Assembly: GCF_011067745.1 (NCBI RefSeq)
Contig: NZ_JAAMPJ010000011.1
Span: forward strand, 331,875-395,874
Direction: 5' to 3'
From: Lentzea alba
Lineage (GTDB): Bacteria; Actinomycetota; Actinomycetes; Mycobacteriales; Pseudonocardiaceae
DNA: 64,000 bases
The notes below the pieces were generated by a model. That model worked only from the letters and a program-made list of their open reading frames with translations, was not told where the DNA came from and did not search any database. The translations under genes and the position numbers were made by a program. This document shows positions 18,270 through 26,595 of the stretch, in pieces. Each line of letters starts with the position of its first letter. The stretch's first letter is position 1.

Positions 18270-21145
18270 TAGCAGGACTTCACGGCCCCGAACACCGGGT
18301 CGGCGCCGAACGCCGCTTCGGTGCAGGGCGTCGATCCGGTGAAGGTTCGGTACACATAGGACCCGTTCCGTCCGAACGCGACGGTCTGCTCGCCGGTGAA
18401 CGAGCAGGTTCCTTTCTCCACCGTGCATTCCGTCGTGAAACCGGAGGGCTTGCCCGTCCAGGCGTAGCAGGACTTCACGAAGTCGACGAGCGGGTCGACA
18501 CCGAAAGTGGCGACCGCGCAGTTCGCCGTGCTGTCCGACTTCGCCGTCCAGTACGAACCCCTGGCGCCGAACGCCTGCGTGCCCTCGACCACGCACGGGG
18601 TGCCCTCGTCCACGCACTTCTCCCACGCGCCGGCCGGTGCGTCCGGCAGCACGTAGCACGACTTCGCCACGCCCTGCAGGGGATTGGCACCGAACGCCGC
18701 GGCGTTGCACTTGGCCGTGCCGTTGACCGTCATGAACCGGAACGCGCCGTTCGCGCCGAACGCGACCGTTCGCCTGCCGTCCACCTGGCACACATCACCC
18801 TCGGAGGCGCACTTGGCTGAACCGGAGGGCCCGCCCGCGGGGGCGAGGTAACAGGACTTGAGCACGTTCGGCGCCGGATCCTTCCCGAACGTGCCGATCT
18901 CGCACTTGGCCGGGCCGCTGATCGTCCGGTACGCGTGGTCGCCCGCGCCGAACGAGAGCACCTGTGTGCCGTTCGGGGTGCAGGTCTGGCCCTCGGTCGC
19001 GCAGAACGTGTAGCCGGGCGGCAGGTAGTCGGGCAGCACCGCGACGTCGAACGAGTCGGGCTTCACGACGCCGGTCGCGGTGACGGTGTAGGTGCCGCCG
19101 CCCGCGCCGGTGAGGTAGACGTAGGCGCCGTCGGCCGAACCACCGGAAAGGCCCGCGCCGGGCTGGAACTTCCCGCCGCTCCACACGGTGGCGCCGTTCA
19201 CGGTGACCTCGACCGACGAGGAACCGTAGGTGGGGACGCCGATCCGTCCCGTGGTGCCGGCCGGAGCGGTGAGCTTCGAGGTGAACGTGCCGGGCGTGTA
19301 GTCCCAGGTGCCGTGCACCGCGCCCTTCGGCGTGGTGATGTTGCCTTCCACGTGGCTGAGGTCGCCGAGGTGCGGCACGAAGTCGTAGTGCGTGGCGTCG
19401 CTGGGATTAAGCCCCAGCACGAAGAACGTCAGCGCGTTGGTCGGGCCCGTGGCCCAGCCGTGCGCGGCGCTCATATACGAGTTGCCGTAGTACGGGCTTC
19501 CGTCGTACTTGAAGCTCTCCCAGAAGGTGCTGTTGGTGCCGTTCGGGGAGTTGAGCATGAAACCCCACGCCCGGCGCATCAACGCCAGCGCGTCGACGTC
19601 GTCGTTCGCCATGAGGCGCGCGGTGAGTTCCATCGATCCGGTGAACGTGCCGACCAGGTTGCCGGCCTCCGGTGTGACCGCGCCGATGTCGGTCCAGTTC
19701 GCGGTGAGCGTCCTGACGATCGAGGCGTTCTTCGCGGGGCTGTCGGTGAGCCCGAACCAGATGGCCATCGAGTTGCCGTCCTGCGGGTGCAGAGCGGCCC
19801 CGGGAACGTCGCGGTACAGGCCGGTCGCCGGGTTCCACAGCTGCGCGTTGGCCGCGGTCTTCACCGCGGCCGCCCGCTCCCGCCACGCGTTCGCGTGCGC
19901 CGTGTCGCCGTGTGCGTCGGCGAGCTTCGCGCCGGAGGTGAGCGCCGCGTACAGCAGCGCGTTCGCCGTGATCTTGTGCCCTGGGCTGAACGAGCGGCCC
20001 CAGTCGAGCAGCCCGGAGACGTTCAGCAGCCCGGTGCCGTCGACCTTCGCCAGGCTGAAGTCCATCGCCTTGACGTACCTCGGCCAGATCCACCGCACCC
20101 AGTTGGTGTCGTCGGTGTAGCGGTGGTACAGCCCGGTTCCCACCAGCGTCCACAGGTGGTAGGTGTCCGAGACGTACGTGTCCCCTTCCGTGCTGTCCAG
20201 GCGGCTGATCTCCGGACCGGCGTACGGAAGCATGCCGTCGCCCCGCTGCAGCCAGTACAGCGCTTCGAGCGCGTTGCGCGAGGACTTCGTGTCGTTGAGC
20301 GACGCGTACGCGGTGGGCAGTGCGACGCCGAGATCGCCGGGCCACACCGTGCGGTCGCGCTTCGCCCCGTCGGTCAGCACGCTGGTGCCGGGACCGATGA
20401 CGGCGGAGTTCTGCCAGCCGGGGTTCGGGGCGACCTTGTTTCGTCCCGTGTCGGGCGCGATGGTGTTGGTCTGCACCGTGTACGCGCCCGCGTACCAGAG
20501 CTTGTCGAGCAGATCGTCGTTGGAACGGAAGTAGTTCGGGTAGTCGCGCGGGTTGGCGCGGTCGGGGTCCGGCGTGAACTGCAGCGTCACGTCGTTGACG
20601 TCGACCCAGCCATCGCTGCCGAGAAACAGCGTCAGGTAACGGAATCCGCCCCGCAGCTTCTCCTTGGGCATCGTGTAGGTGCCGGAACCGCCGACGGCGG
20701 CGAAGATCGCGCCGTCCGAGCCGAAGTGCTGACTGCTCCGGTCGCTCTCCACGCCGACGAACGCGGCGGTTTCGGAGAACGCGAGACCGACCTGCCGGCC
20801 CGCCTCGCTCGCACCGGCGAACCCCAGGGAGACCAGGCCGCCGACCTCTTTGCCGAAGTCGAGCACGACGTAGGAGTCCTTGCCGGACAACCGGGCCGAG
20901 CCGCCGTTGAGGAGGTTCTCCGGCGTGGTCACGGTGCCGGCCGTCCTGTGCACCGAGACGGGCTTCACCGTGCGCGACGCGGGTGCGAAGTTGTGGGGAT
21001 CCGACGCGGCCGGCGACTCGGCGGCCAGCACCGCCGTCCCCGACGAGGTGGTCGAGGCCAGCAGCAGCGCGCCGACCGCCAGCAACGCCAGTCGTCGGAC
21101 GCGTCGGAACCCTCTACCGCGAACGCGGGCATGCGTGAGCTGCAC
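18257..21145 (-). CDS. Secreted GH78-type alpha-L-rhamnosidase with Cys-rich repeats
   Basis: The 962-residue protein has a basic start and a signal peptide (about 1-42). A beta-sandwich region and an (alpha/alpha)6 catalytic region follow, with KRDRTVWPGDLG (262-273), the family's general-acid segment, and later DTYHLWTLVGTGLYHRYTDD and WGFMLN-type helices. A final beta domain ends near residue 710. Four tandem repeats of 58-65 residues (about 712-962) follow, each with Cys-x6-Cys at its start, an FG-x-x-G core, a third Cys, and a DP...KSCY end. Expected role: release of rhamnose from rhamnogalacturonan or arabinogalactan outside the cell. The repeats are probably a sugar- or wall-binding module that I cannot name. 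Confidence 0.75.
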   Translation of the reverse strand: MQLTHARVRGRGFRRVRRLALLAVGALLLASTTSSGTAVLAAESPAASDPHNFAPASRTVKPVSVHRTAGTVTTPENLLNGGSARLSGKDSYVVLDFGKEVGGLVSLGFAGASEAGRQVGLAFSETAAFVGVESDRSSQHFGSDGAIFAAVGGSGTYTMPKEKLRGGFRYLTLFLGSDGWVDVNDVTLQFTPDPDRANPRDYPNYFRSNDDLLDKLWYAGAYTVQTNTIAPDTGRNKVAPNPGWQNSAVIGPGTSVLTDGAKRDRTVWPGDLGVALPTAYASLNDTKSSRNALEALYWLQRGDGMLPYAGPEISRLDSTEGDTYVSDTYHLWTLVGTGLYHRYTDDTNWVRWIWPRYVKAMDFSLAKVDGTGLLNVSGLLDWGRSFSPGHKITANALLYAALTSGAKLADAHGDTAHANAWRERAAAVKTAANAQLWNPATGLYRDVPGAALHPQDGNSMAIWFGLTDSPAKNASIVRTLTANWTDIGAVTPEAGNLVGTFTGSMELTARLMANDDVDALALMRRAWGFMLNSPNGTNSTFWESFKYDGSPYYGNSYMSAAHGWATGPTNALTFFVLGLNPSDATHYDFVPHLGDLSHVEGNITTPKGAVHGTWDYTPGTFTSKLTAPAGTTGRIGVPTYGSSSVEVTVNGATVWSGGKFQPGAGLSGGSADGAYVYLTGAGGGTYTVTATGVVKPDSFDVAVLPDYLPPGYTFCATEGQTCTPNGTQVLSFGAGDHAYRTISGPAKCEIGTFGKDPAPNVLKSCYLAPAGGPSGSAKCASEGDVCQVDGRRTVAFGANGAFRFMTVNGTAKCNAAAFGANPLQGVAKSCYVLPDAPAGAWEKCVDEGTPCVVEGTQAFGARGSYWTAKSDSTANCAVATFGVDPLVDFVKSCYAWTGKPSGFTTECTVEKGTCSFTGEQTVAFGRNGSYVYRTFTGSTPCTEAAFGADPVFGAVKSCYLIR

Positions 21146-21220
21146 GTGACTCCCCCAGAGCTCTGGTCACCTCGAACCGTTCCCGGCGACCGGCCGAGCA
21201 TAAAGGGGAAGAGTCCCGGG

Positions 21221-22096
21221 CTAGATGCGGTCGCCCACCTGGTCGACGAACCCGGACACGCCCTGCGGCTGGTTCTTCGTGCCGAGGTACTCGTAGGTGT
21301 CCTTGTCGAACACCATCACCGTCGGCTCGGCCGACGGCGCCGAGCCCTTCGGCACCGGCCAGGTGATCCCGATGCCGGGACGGCCGGACGAGACGTTCTC
21401 CACCAGCGTGAGCCCCGGCACCTTGGTCGCCGCCTCGAACAGCGCGGCGCGCTGCGGCCCCGGCAGGTACGAGAAGGCGAACATGGACAGCACGTCCTTG
21501 CCGTACGAGTTGACAGGCCGGTCCTTGTCGTCGCCCTGCAACACCTTCAGCATCTCGTCGGGCGTGGTGGGCAGGTCGTCCCGGTACCGGCGCTTCGGCG
21601 TGCACGGCTCGGTTTCGCCAGTCGGCCGGTCGTACTTGTCGAACACCCTGCTGCGACCGTCGACGCAACCGGGCACGGTGCTCGGGTCGGAGCTACCGGT
21701 GCTGATCCGGCCGTCACGGGTGCCGTCAACGGAGAACCACGCCTCCCACTTGCCGTCGCGCAAGTAGTAGAACTGGTCGGGCCGAGGCACCACATCGGGC
21801 TTCGAACGGGCTGCCGCCGCGGCGTGGTTCAGCAGTTGCACGGCGGCGTCCACCGGGGCCTTGGGCTCGGTGATCGCGGCGTCAGGGCTGGTCGGGTCCG
21901 GTGTGCCGGACGGCAGCACCACGGCCACGGCGGCGGCTGCCGCCGCCACGGCGATCGTCGCCACGGCGATGATCCCGGCCCGGCCGCGCCTGGCCGGTTT
22001 CATACCCGCCACGAGCTGCGCGCGGGCGGCCGCCAGCTGGTCGGCGGACTTGAGCGGGGTGTCGTCCAGATCCCGGACGAGCTGAAGGTCATCCAT
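21221..22096 (-). CDS. CU044_5270 family membrane protein (sigma-factor partner)
   Basis: The 291-residue protein has a short cytoplasmic N-terminus (MDDLQLVRDLDDTPL), one transmembrane helix (about 42-61, Ala/Val-rich) and an extracytoplasmic domain. In it YYLRDGKWEAWFSVDGTRDG and PGIGITWPVPKG are typical of the CU044_5270 family. These genes are usually the second gene after an ECF sigma factor and probably regulate it. Here the start overlaps the sigma gene by eight bases. No zinc-binding anti-sigma motif is seen. Confidence 0.75.
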   Translation of the reverse strand: MDDLQLVRDLDDTPLKSADQLAAARAQLVAGMKPARRGRAGIIAVATIAVAAAAAAVAVVLPSGTPDPTSPDAAITEPKAPVDAAVQLLNHAAAAARSKPDVVPRPDQFYYLRDGKWEAWFSVDGTRDGRISTGSSDPSTVPGCVDGRSRVFDKYDRPTGETEPCTPKRRYRDDLPTTPDEMLKVLQGDDKDRPVNSYGKDVLSMFAFSYLPGPQRAALFEAATKVPGLTLVENVSSGRPGIGITWPVPKGSAPSAEPTVMVFDKDTYEYLGTKNQPQGVSGFVDQVGDRI

Positions 22097-22658
22097 TGTT
22101 GAGCAGCTCCTCGACCTCGGTGTGGTTGTCGGTTCCCAACGCCGCCCGGACCTTCCGGCGGGCGCGGTTCAGCCTGGATCGCACCGTGCCCACCGGAACC
22201 GCCAGCGCTTCGGCGACCTCCAGATAACTGAGCTGTTCCCACGCGACCAGCAGCAGCACGTCCCTGTCCTCGACGGACAACGCCCCCAGCGCGCCGCTCA
22301 GCATCGACCGCATGGCCTGCGCGGTGACGTCCGCGGCCACCCGGTCGGCGTGGTCGTCCACGTGGGACCCGACCGGGGGCATCCGGTGCCGGCGCACCTC
22401 CTCCCGCCGGTGCTGACCGACCAGGTTGGTGGCGATGCCGTACAACCACGGCCGGGCGTCGGGGCGAGACGAGTCGTAGCGCTCCCGTTTCGTGAACGCC
22501 GCGAGAAACGTCTCGGCGAGCAGGTCGTCGGCGATCTGCTGACCGAGGCGCCGGGCGAGGTAGCGCTGGATGTGTGGTGCGTGCCGGTCGAAGAGGAGAG
22601 CGAACTTCTCCGGCACGCGCAGCGACGCCTCGATGAGCTCCGCGTCGGTTGCTGTCAT
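22089..22658 (-). CDS. ECF RNA polymerase sigma factor
   Basis: The 189-residue protein has region 2 (FALLFDRHAPHIQRYLARRLG, then ADDLLAETFLAAFTKRERYD with the -10 recognition helix ARPWLYGIATNLV) and region 4 (LSVEDRDVLLLVAWEQLSYLEVAEALAVPVGTVRSRLNRARRKVR). This is the full minimal sigma-2/sigma-4 layout of the extracytoplasmic-function group. It is co-transcribed with the overlapping CU044_5270 gene. It lies among polysaccharide-degradation genes, but a regulatory link to them is not shown. Confidence 0.9.
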   Translation of the reverse strand: MTATDAELIEASLRVPEKFALLFDRHAPHIQRYLARRLGQQIADDLLAETFLAAFTKRERYDSSRPDARPWLYGIATNLVGQHRREEVRRHRMPPVGSHVDDHADRVAADVTAQAMRSMLSGALGALSVEDRDVLLLVAWEQLSYLEVAEALAVPVGTVRSRLNRARRKVRAALGTDNHTEVEELLNNG

Positions 22659-22701
22659 GGTGGCCTTTCGGGCGAAGGGTCTTCACCCTGTTATCCGCAG
22701 A

Positions 22702-22731
22702 ACGCCCCGACCGAGTTCACGGCCGGGGCGT
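22702..22731. terminator. Hairpin between sigma gene and GH43 gene
   Basis: ACGCCCCG (22702-22709) and CGGGGCGT (22724-22731) pair, with an extra inner CCG/CGG. The GH43 gene ends leftward at 22747, so this is a likely terminator for it, before the sigma gene. Confidence 0.55.
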
Positions 22732-22746
22732 GGGAGCAGATCAGAC

Positions 22747-24180
22747 TCAGACCGTGCGACGCGTGAACTGCTGGTTGGTGCCGGTGCCGCAGGTCCACTG
22801 GATGAGCCGGCCGCCGTCGGCCGTCGACGCGTCCGACACGTCGAGACACTTGCCGCTGTGCCGGGCGACCAGGCGGTAGTAGCCGTTGCCCTGGTCCTGG
22901 AACGACCACTGCTGGTTGGTGCCGCTGCCGCACCTGTACTGCAGGACGGTCGCGCCGTCGGCCGTCGACGCGTCCGAGACGTCGAGGCACTTGCCGCTGT
23001 GCTGGGCGATGACCTGGACGTAACCACCGCTCGTGGCGGTCAGCCGCCACTGCTGGTTGAGCCCGCCGCGGCAGCCGTACTGCAGCACGGTCGCGCCGTC
23101 CGCGGCCGAGTTGCTCGAGACGTCGACGCACTTGCCGCTGTGCCGCGCCACCAGGTTGTAGTAGGGGCCTCCGCCGACGCCGGTGATCGTGCCCGCGGCG
23201 GTGTCGATGGACAGCTGCGGGTACCAGGGCAGGGTGATGGTGGTGTTGGTGGGGAAGGTCAGCGGCAGCCAGACGTACTGGGAGTCGTTGACGGTGCCGC
23301 CCATGGAGTTGCCCCACCGGTCGCCCAGGTACAGGTACGAGGTGCCCGACGTGCCCTGGACGGGGAGGACGAACGTCGTCTGCGAGCCGTAGGTGGTGGC
23401 GTTGCCGGCATCCGCCATGGCCGTCCACGGACCGGTGATGCTGGTGGCGGTGGCGTAGCGCTGCTGGTTCGGGTTCCAGCCGCTGGTGCCCGAGGTGAGC
23501 ATGAAGTACACCCCGTTGCGCTTGAACAACGCCGGCGCCTCGCGGAACTGGCCGGGCCACGGGTTCGCGACGAGGGCGTCGTAACCGGTGTGGGCGGCGT
23601 TGAGCCGGAAGATGCTCAGGTCGGCGTTGTTGGCGGTGGCGGTGATCTGGTACGCGGTGCCGTCGTCGTCGGTGAACAGCGTCTGGTCACGGGACGTCGT
23701 GCCGCTCGGCGGACGGAAGCTGCCCTGCCACGTGTAGTTGCCGTCGACCGTGTCGGACACGGCGACCGCGGCGCGAGCCTCGTTGTAGTCCTTGCCGTTC
23801 TCCTTGTGCATCCACATGACGAACTTGCGCGTGGTGCTGTTGTAGATGACCTTGGGCCGTTCGATGTTGGCCACCTGCAGTTCCGCGGCGCTGGACTGGG
23901 TCAGCGCGTGGTTGCGGAACTCCCAGTTCTTCAGGTCGGTCGAGCGGTAGACCGACACGGCCTTGAAGGTGTTGTCGGGATTGCGGTTCTCGCCGAACCA
24001 GTAGTAGAACGCGCCGACCTTGAGCACGCCACCTCCGTGGGCGTGCACCGCGGCTCCGGTGGTGTCGGTGAACTGCGTCGCGTTCGTGATGACGACCGGC
24101 GCGGCGGAGGCCGGCCCGATGATCGTCATCTGGGACAGGAGAACCATGGCGACGGCCACGGCGCATCTGCGGAACATCAT
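22747..24180 (-). CDS. GH43 exo-beta-1,3-galactanase type, with CBM13
   Basis: The 477-residue protein has a signal peptide (about 1-26). A five-bladed propeller catalytic domain carries HAHGGGVLKVGAFYYWFGEN, RPKVIYN and DQTLFTDDDGTAY. The HAHGGG and YYW-GE patterns are those of the GH43 group containing exo-beta-1,3-galactanases. The C-terminal 130 residues form a ricin-type beta-trefoil (CBM13) with three repeats of the GKCLDVS...G..V..Y.C....NQQW form. Expected role: trimming the beta-1,3-galactan backbone of type II arabinogalactan, anchored by the lectin module. ATG 24180 has GGAGAG upstream. It follows a short Tat/ricin gene by 33 bp on the same strand. Confidence 0.8.
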   Translation of the reverse strand: MMFRRCAVAVAMVLLSQMTIIGPASAAPVVITNATQFTDTTGAAVHAHGGGVLKVGAFYYWFGENRNPDNTFKAVSVYRSTDLKNWEFRNHALTQSSAAELQVANIERPKVIYNSTTRKFVMWMHKENGKDYNEARAAVAVSDTVDGNYTWQGSFRPPSGTTSRDQTLFTDDDGTAYQITATANNADLSIFRLNAAHTGYDALVANPWPGQFREAPALFKRNGVYFMLTSGTSGWNPNQQRYATATSITGPWTAMADAGNATTYGSQTTFVLPVQGTSGTSYLYLGDRWGNSMGGTVNDSQYVWLPLTFPTNTTITLPWYPQLSIDTAAGTITGVGGGPYYNLVARHSGKCVDVSSNSAADGATVLQYGCRGGLNQQWRLTATSGGYVQVIAQHSGKCLDVSDASTADGATVLQYRCGSGTNQQWSFQDQGNGYYRLVARHSGKCLDVSDASTADGGRLIQWTCGTGTNQQFTRRTV

Positions 24181-24213
24181 TGTTCTCTCCGGATGTGTGC
24201 GTGGGAACTCGTG

Positions 24214-24450
24214 CTACAGACCGACGATGCGCCAGTCCTGGTTGGCACCGCCGGTGCCGGGCCACTGGACGATCTTCGCGCCGTCCACTGTGGACGCACC
24301 GTCGCCGTCGACGCACCAGCCGAGCGGCAGGGGACTCGTGAGGGTGGCCGCCCGCGCGAGTGGGGAAGGGAGCTGGCTCGTGGCGGTGGCGGCGATGACG
24401 AGCGCACCGGCGCCCGTGATCAGGCTTCGACGACTGATGCCTTCGGGCAT
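24214..24450 (-). CDS. Very short Tat-exported ricin-type fragment protein
   Basis: This 78-residue frame has a strong ribosome site (GGAGGT five bases before ATG 24450). A twin-arginine signal (SRRSLITGAG plus a hydrophobic stretch ending SPLARA) is followed by a single ricin-trefoil repeat, LGWCVDGDGASTVDGAKIVQWPG ending ANQDW. The catalytic domain normally found between such a signal and such a tail is missing. It looks like an enzyme gene that lost its middle in frame. It is still preceded by good signals and followed at 33 bp by the GH43 gene, so it may be expressed as a leader gene. It could alternatively be a natural single-repeat lectin. Confidence 0.65.
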   Translation of the reverse strand: MPEGISRRSLITGAGALVIAATATSQLPSPLARAATLTSPLPLGWCVDGDGASTVDGAKIVQWPGTGGANQDWRIVGL

Positions 24451-24625
24451 GCGATACCTCCGATCAATGAAGGTTCTACGCGAGGCTCCCGAACATCTGG
24501 CTGGTTCGTCCGCTGGAGCACTGGCGCGAGACATTGGCACTTGTTGTGCTGTTTGAGCAAGAGTTTGTTGAATCTTGTTTTGTCTCGTCGCCAATGATTG
24601 GTCGGATGTATGGAATGGAAATGCT

Positions 24626-24637
24626 GAAAACGTTTTC
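24626..24637. promoter_or_regulatory. Perfect 12-bp palindrome, LacI-type operator candidate
   Basis: GAAAACGTTTTC is a perfect palindrome centred on CG, the shape of many LacI-family operators. It lies about 175 bases upstream of the Tat/ricin gene and GH43 gene, in an A/T-richer intergenic stretch (24451-24775) that holds no gene. Confidence 0.45.
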
Positions 24638-24750
24638 TCGCGTCGGTTGACCACCGGTGAGCAGATGACACCGGAAGAAGCCACCGAGGCCGCTCTGGCG
24701 ATCTTCCTCGGCGGCGCGCGAAACCCGGTGCCCGCGAACCTTGCGTGAAC

Positions 24751-24764
24751 TGAACAACTGTTCA
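24751..24764. promoter_or_regulatory. TetR operator candidate upstream of tetR
   Basis: TGAACA and TGTTCA form an inverted repeat with a 2-base centre. A third half-site TGAACA overlaps the TetR start codon region at 24771. The spacing to the start (12 bases) suggests autorepression by the TetR protein encoded immediately downstream. Confidence 0.6.
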
Positions 24765-24775
24765 ATACTCTGAAC

Positions 24776-25375
24776 ATGCGTTCAGCCTCGGACTTGACCG
24801 CGCGTGCGCGGATCCGTGACGCCGCCCTGGCCCGGTTCGGTGCCGATGGCATCGCCGCCACCTCGGTGCGCGCGGTCGCCGCGGACGCCGGGGTGTCGGC
24901 GGCGTTGGTGCTGCACCACTTCGGCTCCAAGGAGGGGCTGCGCCAGGCGTGCGACGAGTACGTGCTCGATGCGATCCGAGCCGGTGGCGATGCCGACATC
25001 AGCGCGTTGGGCGAGATGTTGCAGGCGGCGACCCCGTTGCGCCGGTACCTGGCGCGTGCCCTGCTGGACGGTTCGGAGGCGGCCACGACCTTGTTCACGG
25101 AGGTCGTGGAACGCACCGAACGGTGGCTGGCCCAGGGCGAGGCGGAGGGCTGGGTACGCCCGGCGGCGGATGCGCGGGCGCGGGCGGTCACCTACGTGTC
25201 GTGGCTGCTGGCGCCGTTGGTGCTGGGTGACCAGGTCGGCCGGTTGCTGGGCGGTGATCCGGCGGAGACCGCGACGGCGGTGCGCAGTGCGCGGGCCGGG
25301 CTGGAGATGCTCACCGGCGGGTTGTTCGCCGACGACCGGTGGCTCAAGGCGTTCACGGCGGTGGACGAGCGATGA
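24776..25375 (+). CDS. TetR-family transcriptional regulator
   Basis: The 199-residue protein has a TetR helix-turn-helix at residues 8-55 (ARIRDAALARFGADGIAATS, then VAADAGVSAALVLHHFGSKE). A helical ligand domain with the C-terminal pattern of multidrug-type TetR proteins follows. The ATG at 24776 has no Shine-Dalgarno and lies directly after the palindromic repeat, so the message could be leaderless. The DUF6653 gene follows 31 bp downstream on the same strand and is the most likely target besides itself. Confidence 0.85.
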   Translation: MRSASDLTARARIRDAALARFGADGIAATSVRAVAADAGVSAALVLHHFGSKEGLRQACDEYVLDAIRAGGDADISALGEMLQAATPLRRYLARALLDGSEAATTLFTEVVERTERWLAQGEAEGWVRPAADARARAVTYVSWLLAPLVLGDQVGRLLGGDPAETATAVRSARAGLEMLTGGLFADDRWLKAFTAVDER

Positions 25376-25406
25376 GGGCGTTGGCGGAGACCGGGGAGGG
25401 ACCACG

Positions 25407-25898
25407 ATGGACCTGAAGGAAGCGGTGGCCAAGGCGTTCCGGATGGACGAGGAGGCCTGGCGCCGGCACGCGAACCCGTGGAGCGTGTGGACGCGGTTCG
25501 CCGCGATTCCGTTGATGCTGCTGGGGATCTGGAGCCGCGACTGGATCGGCTGGTGGTGCCTGGTGCCGATCGCGGCCGTGATCGGGTGGCTGTTCGTGAA
25601 CCCGTCGGCGTTCCCGCCGGTCGAGCCGCGCGGGTGGGTGGCCCGCGGGATCTACGGTGAGCACGCGTGGGTGCGGGACAAGTCGCTGGTGCCGCCGAAC
25701 CACCTCGTGGTGCTGCGGATTCTGGTGGTGCTCGGGCTCGCCGGGTTCGGGCTCATGGTCTGGGGGCTGGTGCGCCTGGAGGTGTGGCCCACCGTGTTCG
25801 GCACGGCGCTGCTGGTCGTGGCGCAACTGTGGCGGATCGACCGGTTCGGCTGGCTGTGGGAGCGGGTCGAGCAGCGCGACCGGATGACCGCTGGTTAG
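25407..25898 (+). CDS. DUF6653-type membrane protein
   Basis: The 163-residue protein has the N-terminal segment HANPWSVWTRFAAIPLMLLGIWSRDWIGWW, which I recall from the DUF6653 family. It has hydrophobic segments at about 30-45, 48-62, 100-120 and 125-140. ATG 25407 has GGGGAGGG six bases upstream. It is the second gene of the TetR operon, so expression probably responds to the TetR ligand. The function of the family is unknown. Confidence 0.65.
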   Translation: MDLKEAVAKAFRMDEEAWRRHANPWSVWTRFAAIPLMLLGIWSRDWIGWWCLVPIAAVIGWLFVNPSAFPPVEPRGWVARGIYGEHAWVRDKSLVPPNHLVVLRILVVLGLAGFGLMVWGLVRLEVWPTVFGTALLVVAQLWRIDRFGWLWERVEQRDRMTAG

Positions 25899-25958
25899 CC
25901 CGTAGACGTCGTCGGTCAGGGCGCCCGACCGACGACGCGTACGGGCAGACCGTTCTGA

Positions 25959-26489
25959 CTACCAGAGGTGCGCGACGTCGACGACCATGCGTGACCCGGT
26001 GCCGGGCCCGTCGAGCAGCAGCACCCGGAACGGCAGCCGCGCGCGGACGCCCAGCCCGATCGTCGTCTGCCCCTCGAACTGGCCGGCCCACGCGACGTGC
26101 CGGAACGTGTTGTACGCGCTGACGTCGGCGAGTTCGCCGTTCGGCAGGAAGATCGCGTCGGTTGCCATCGTCGGCACCTTCGCGACGACCTCCAGCCGTG
26201 CACCGCCGCGCACGGGCACGAGCTCGCCCGACCCGTCCTTGCGGATCTCGTCGACGTAGCGCACCGAGTAGCCGTGCACGTCGCCGTGCACGTCGAGGAC
26301 CATCCGGTCGAAGCAGTCGTGGCGGCCGGTGCGGATGCCGTACAGCTCGTCGGTGGAGCCGGGACCCGCTTCCTTCGGCAGGGACCCCCAGGTGATGCCG
26401 CAGTACGGGGTACTGGCCCCCGCCGTGGCGGGCACCCCCAGCAGCACACCGAGGACGATCGTCATCAGCACTACGAGGGAACGCCTCAT
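25959..26489 (-). CDS. Secreted AMIN-like domain protein
   Basis: The 176-residue protein has a signal peptide (about 1-25, cleavage near ATAGAS) followed by YCGITWGSLPK and GRHDCFDRMVLDVHG, the pattern of small actinobacterial AMIN-like proteins with a conserved disulfide pair. ATG 26489 has AGGAGG five bases upstream. AMIN domains bind cell-wall polymers in other proteins, but the role of these stand-alone ones is not known. It is convergent with the TetR/DUF6653 operon and divergent from the GntR gene. Confidence 0.7.
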   Translation of the reverse strand: MRRSLVVLMTIVLGVLLGVPATAGASTPYCGITWGSLPKEAGPGSTDELYGIRTGRHDCFDRMVLDVHGDVHGYSVRYVDEIRKDGSGELVPVRGGARLEVVAKVPTMATDAIFLPNGELADVSAYNTFRHVAWAGQFEGQTTIGLGVRARLPFRVLLLDGPGTGSRMVVDVAHLW

Positions 26490-26595
26490 CGCGGCCTCCT
26501 GACCGAATTGTTGCTGCTCCCATGACGTCTGTCCGGGTGGCCTGGTTGCCTGCGCGCGGGCACCGTTCGAGCGGTGATCGCTACCATGTCACCCG

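Noticed and set aside
18935..22102. A 1055-codon open frame on the plus strand
   Set aside because: It lies antisense to the GH78 and CU044_5270 genes. It is Arg/Gly/Val-rich low-information sequence as expected from the opposite strand of GC-rich genes, with no domain or ribosome site.
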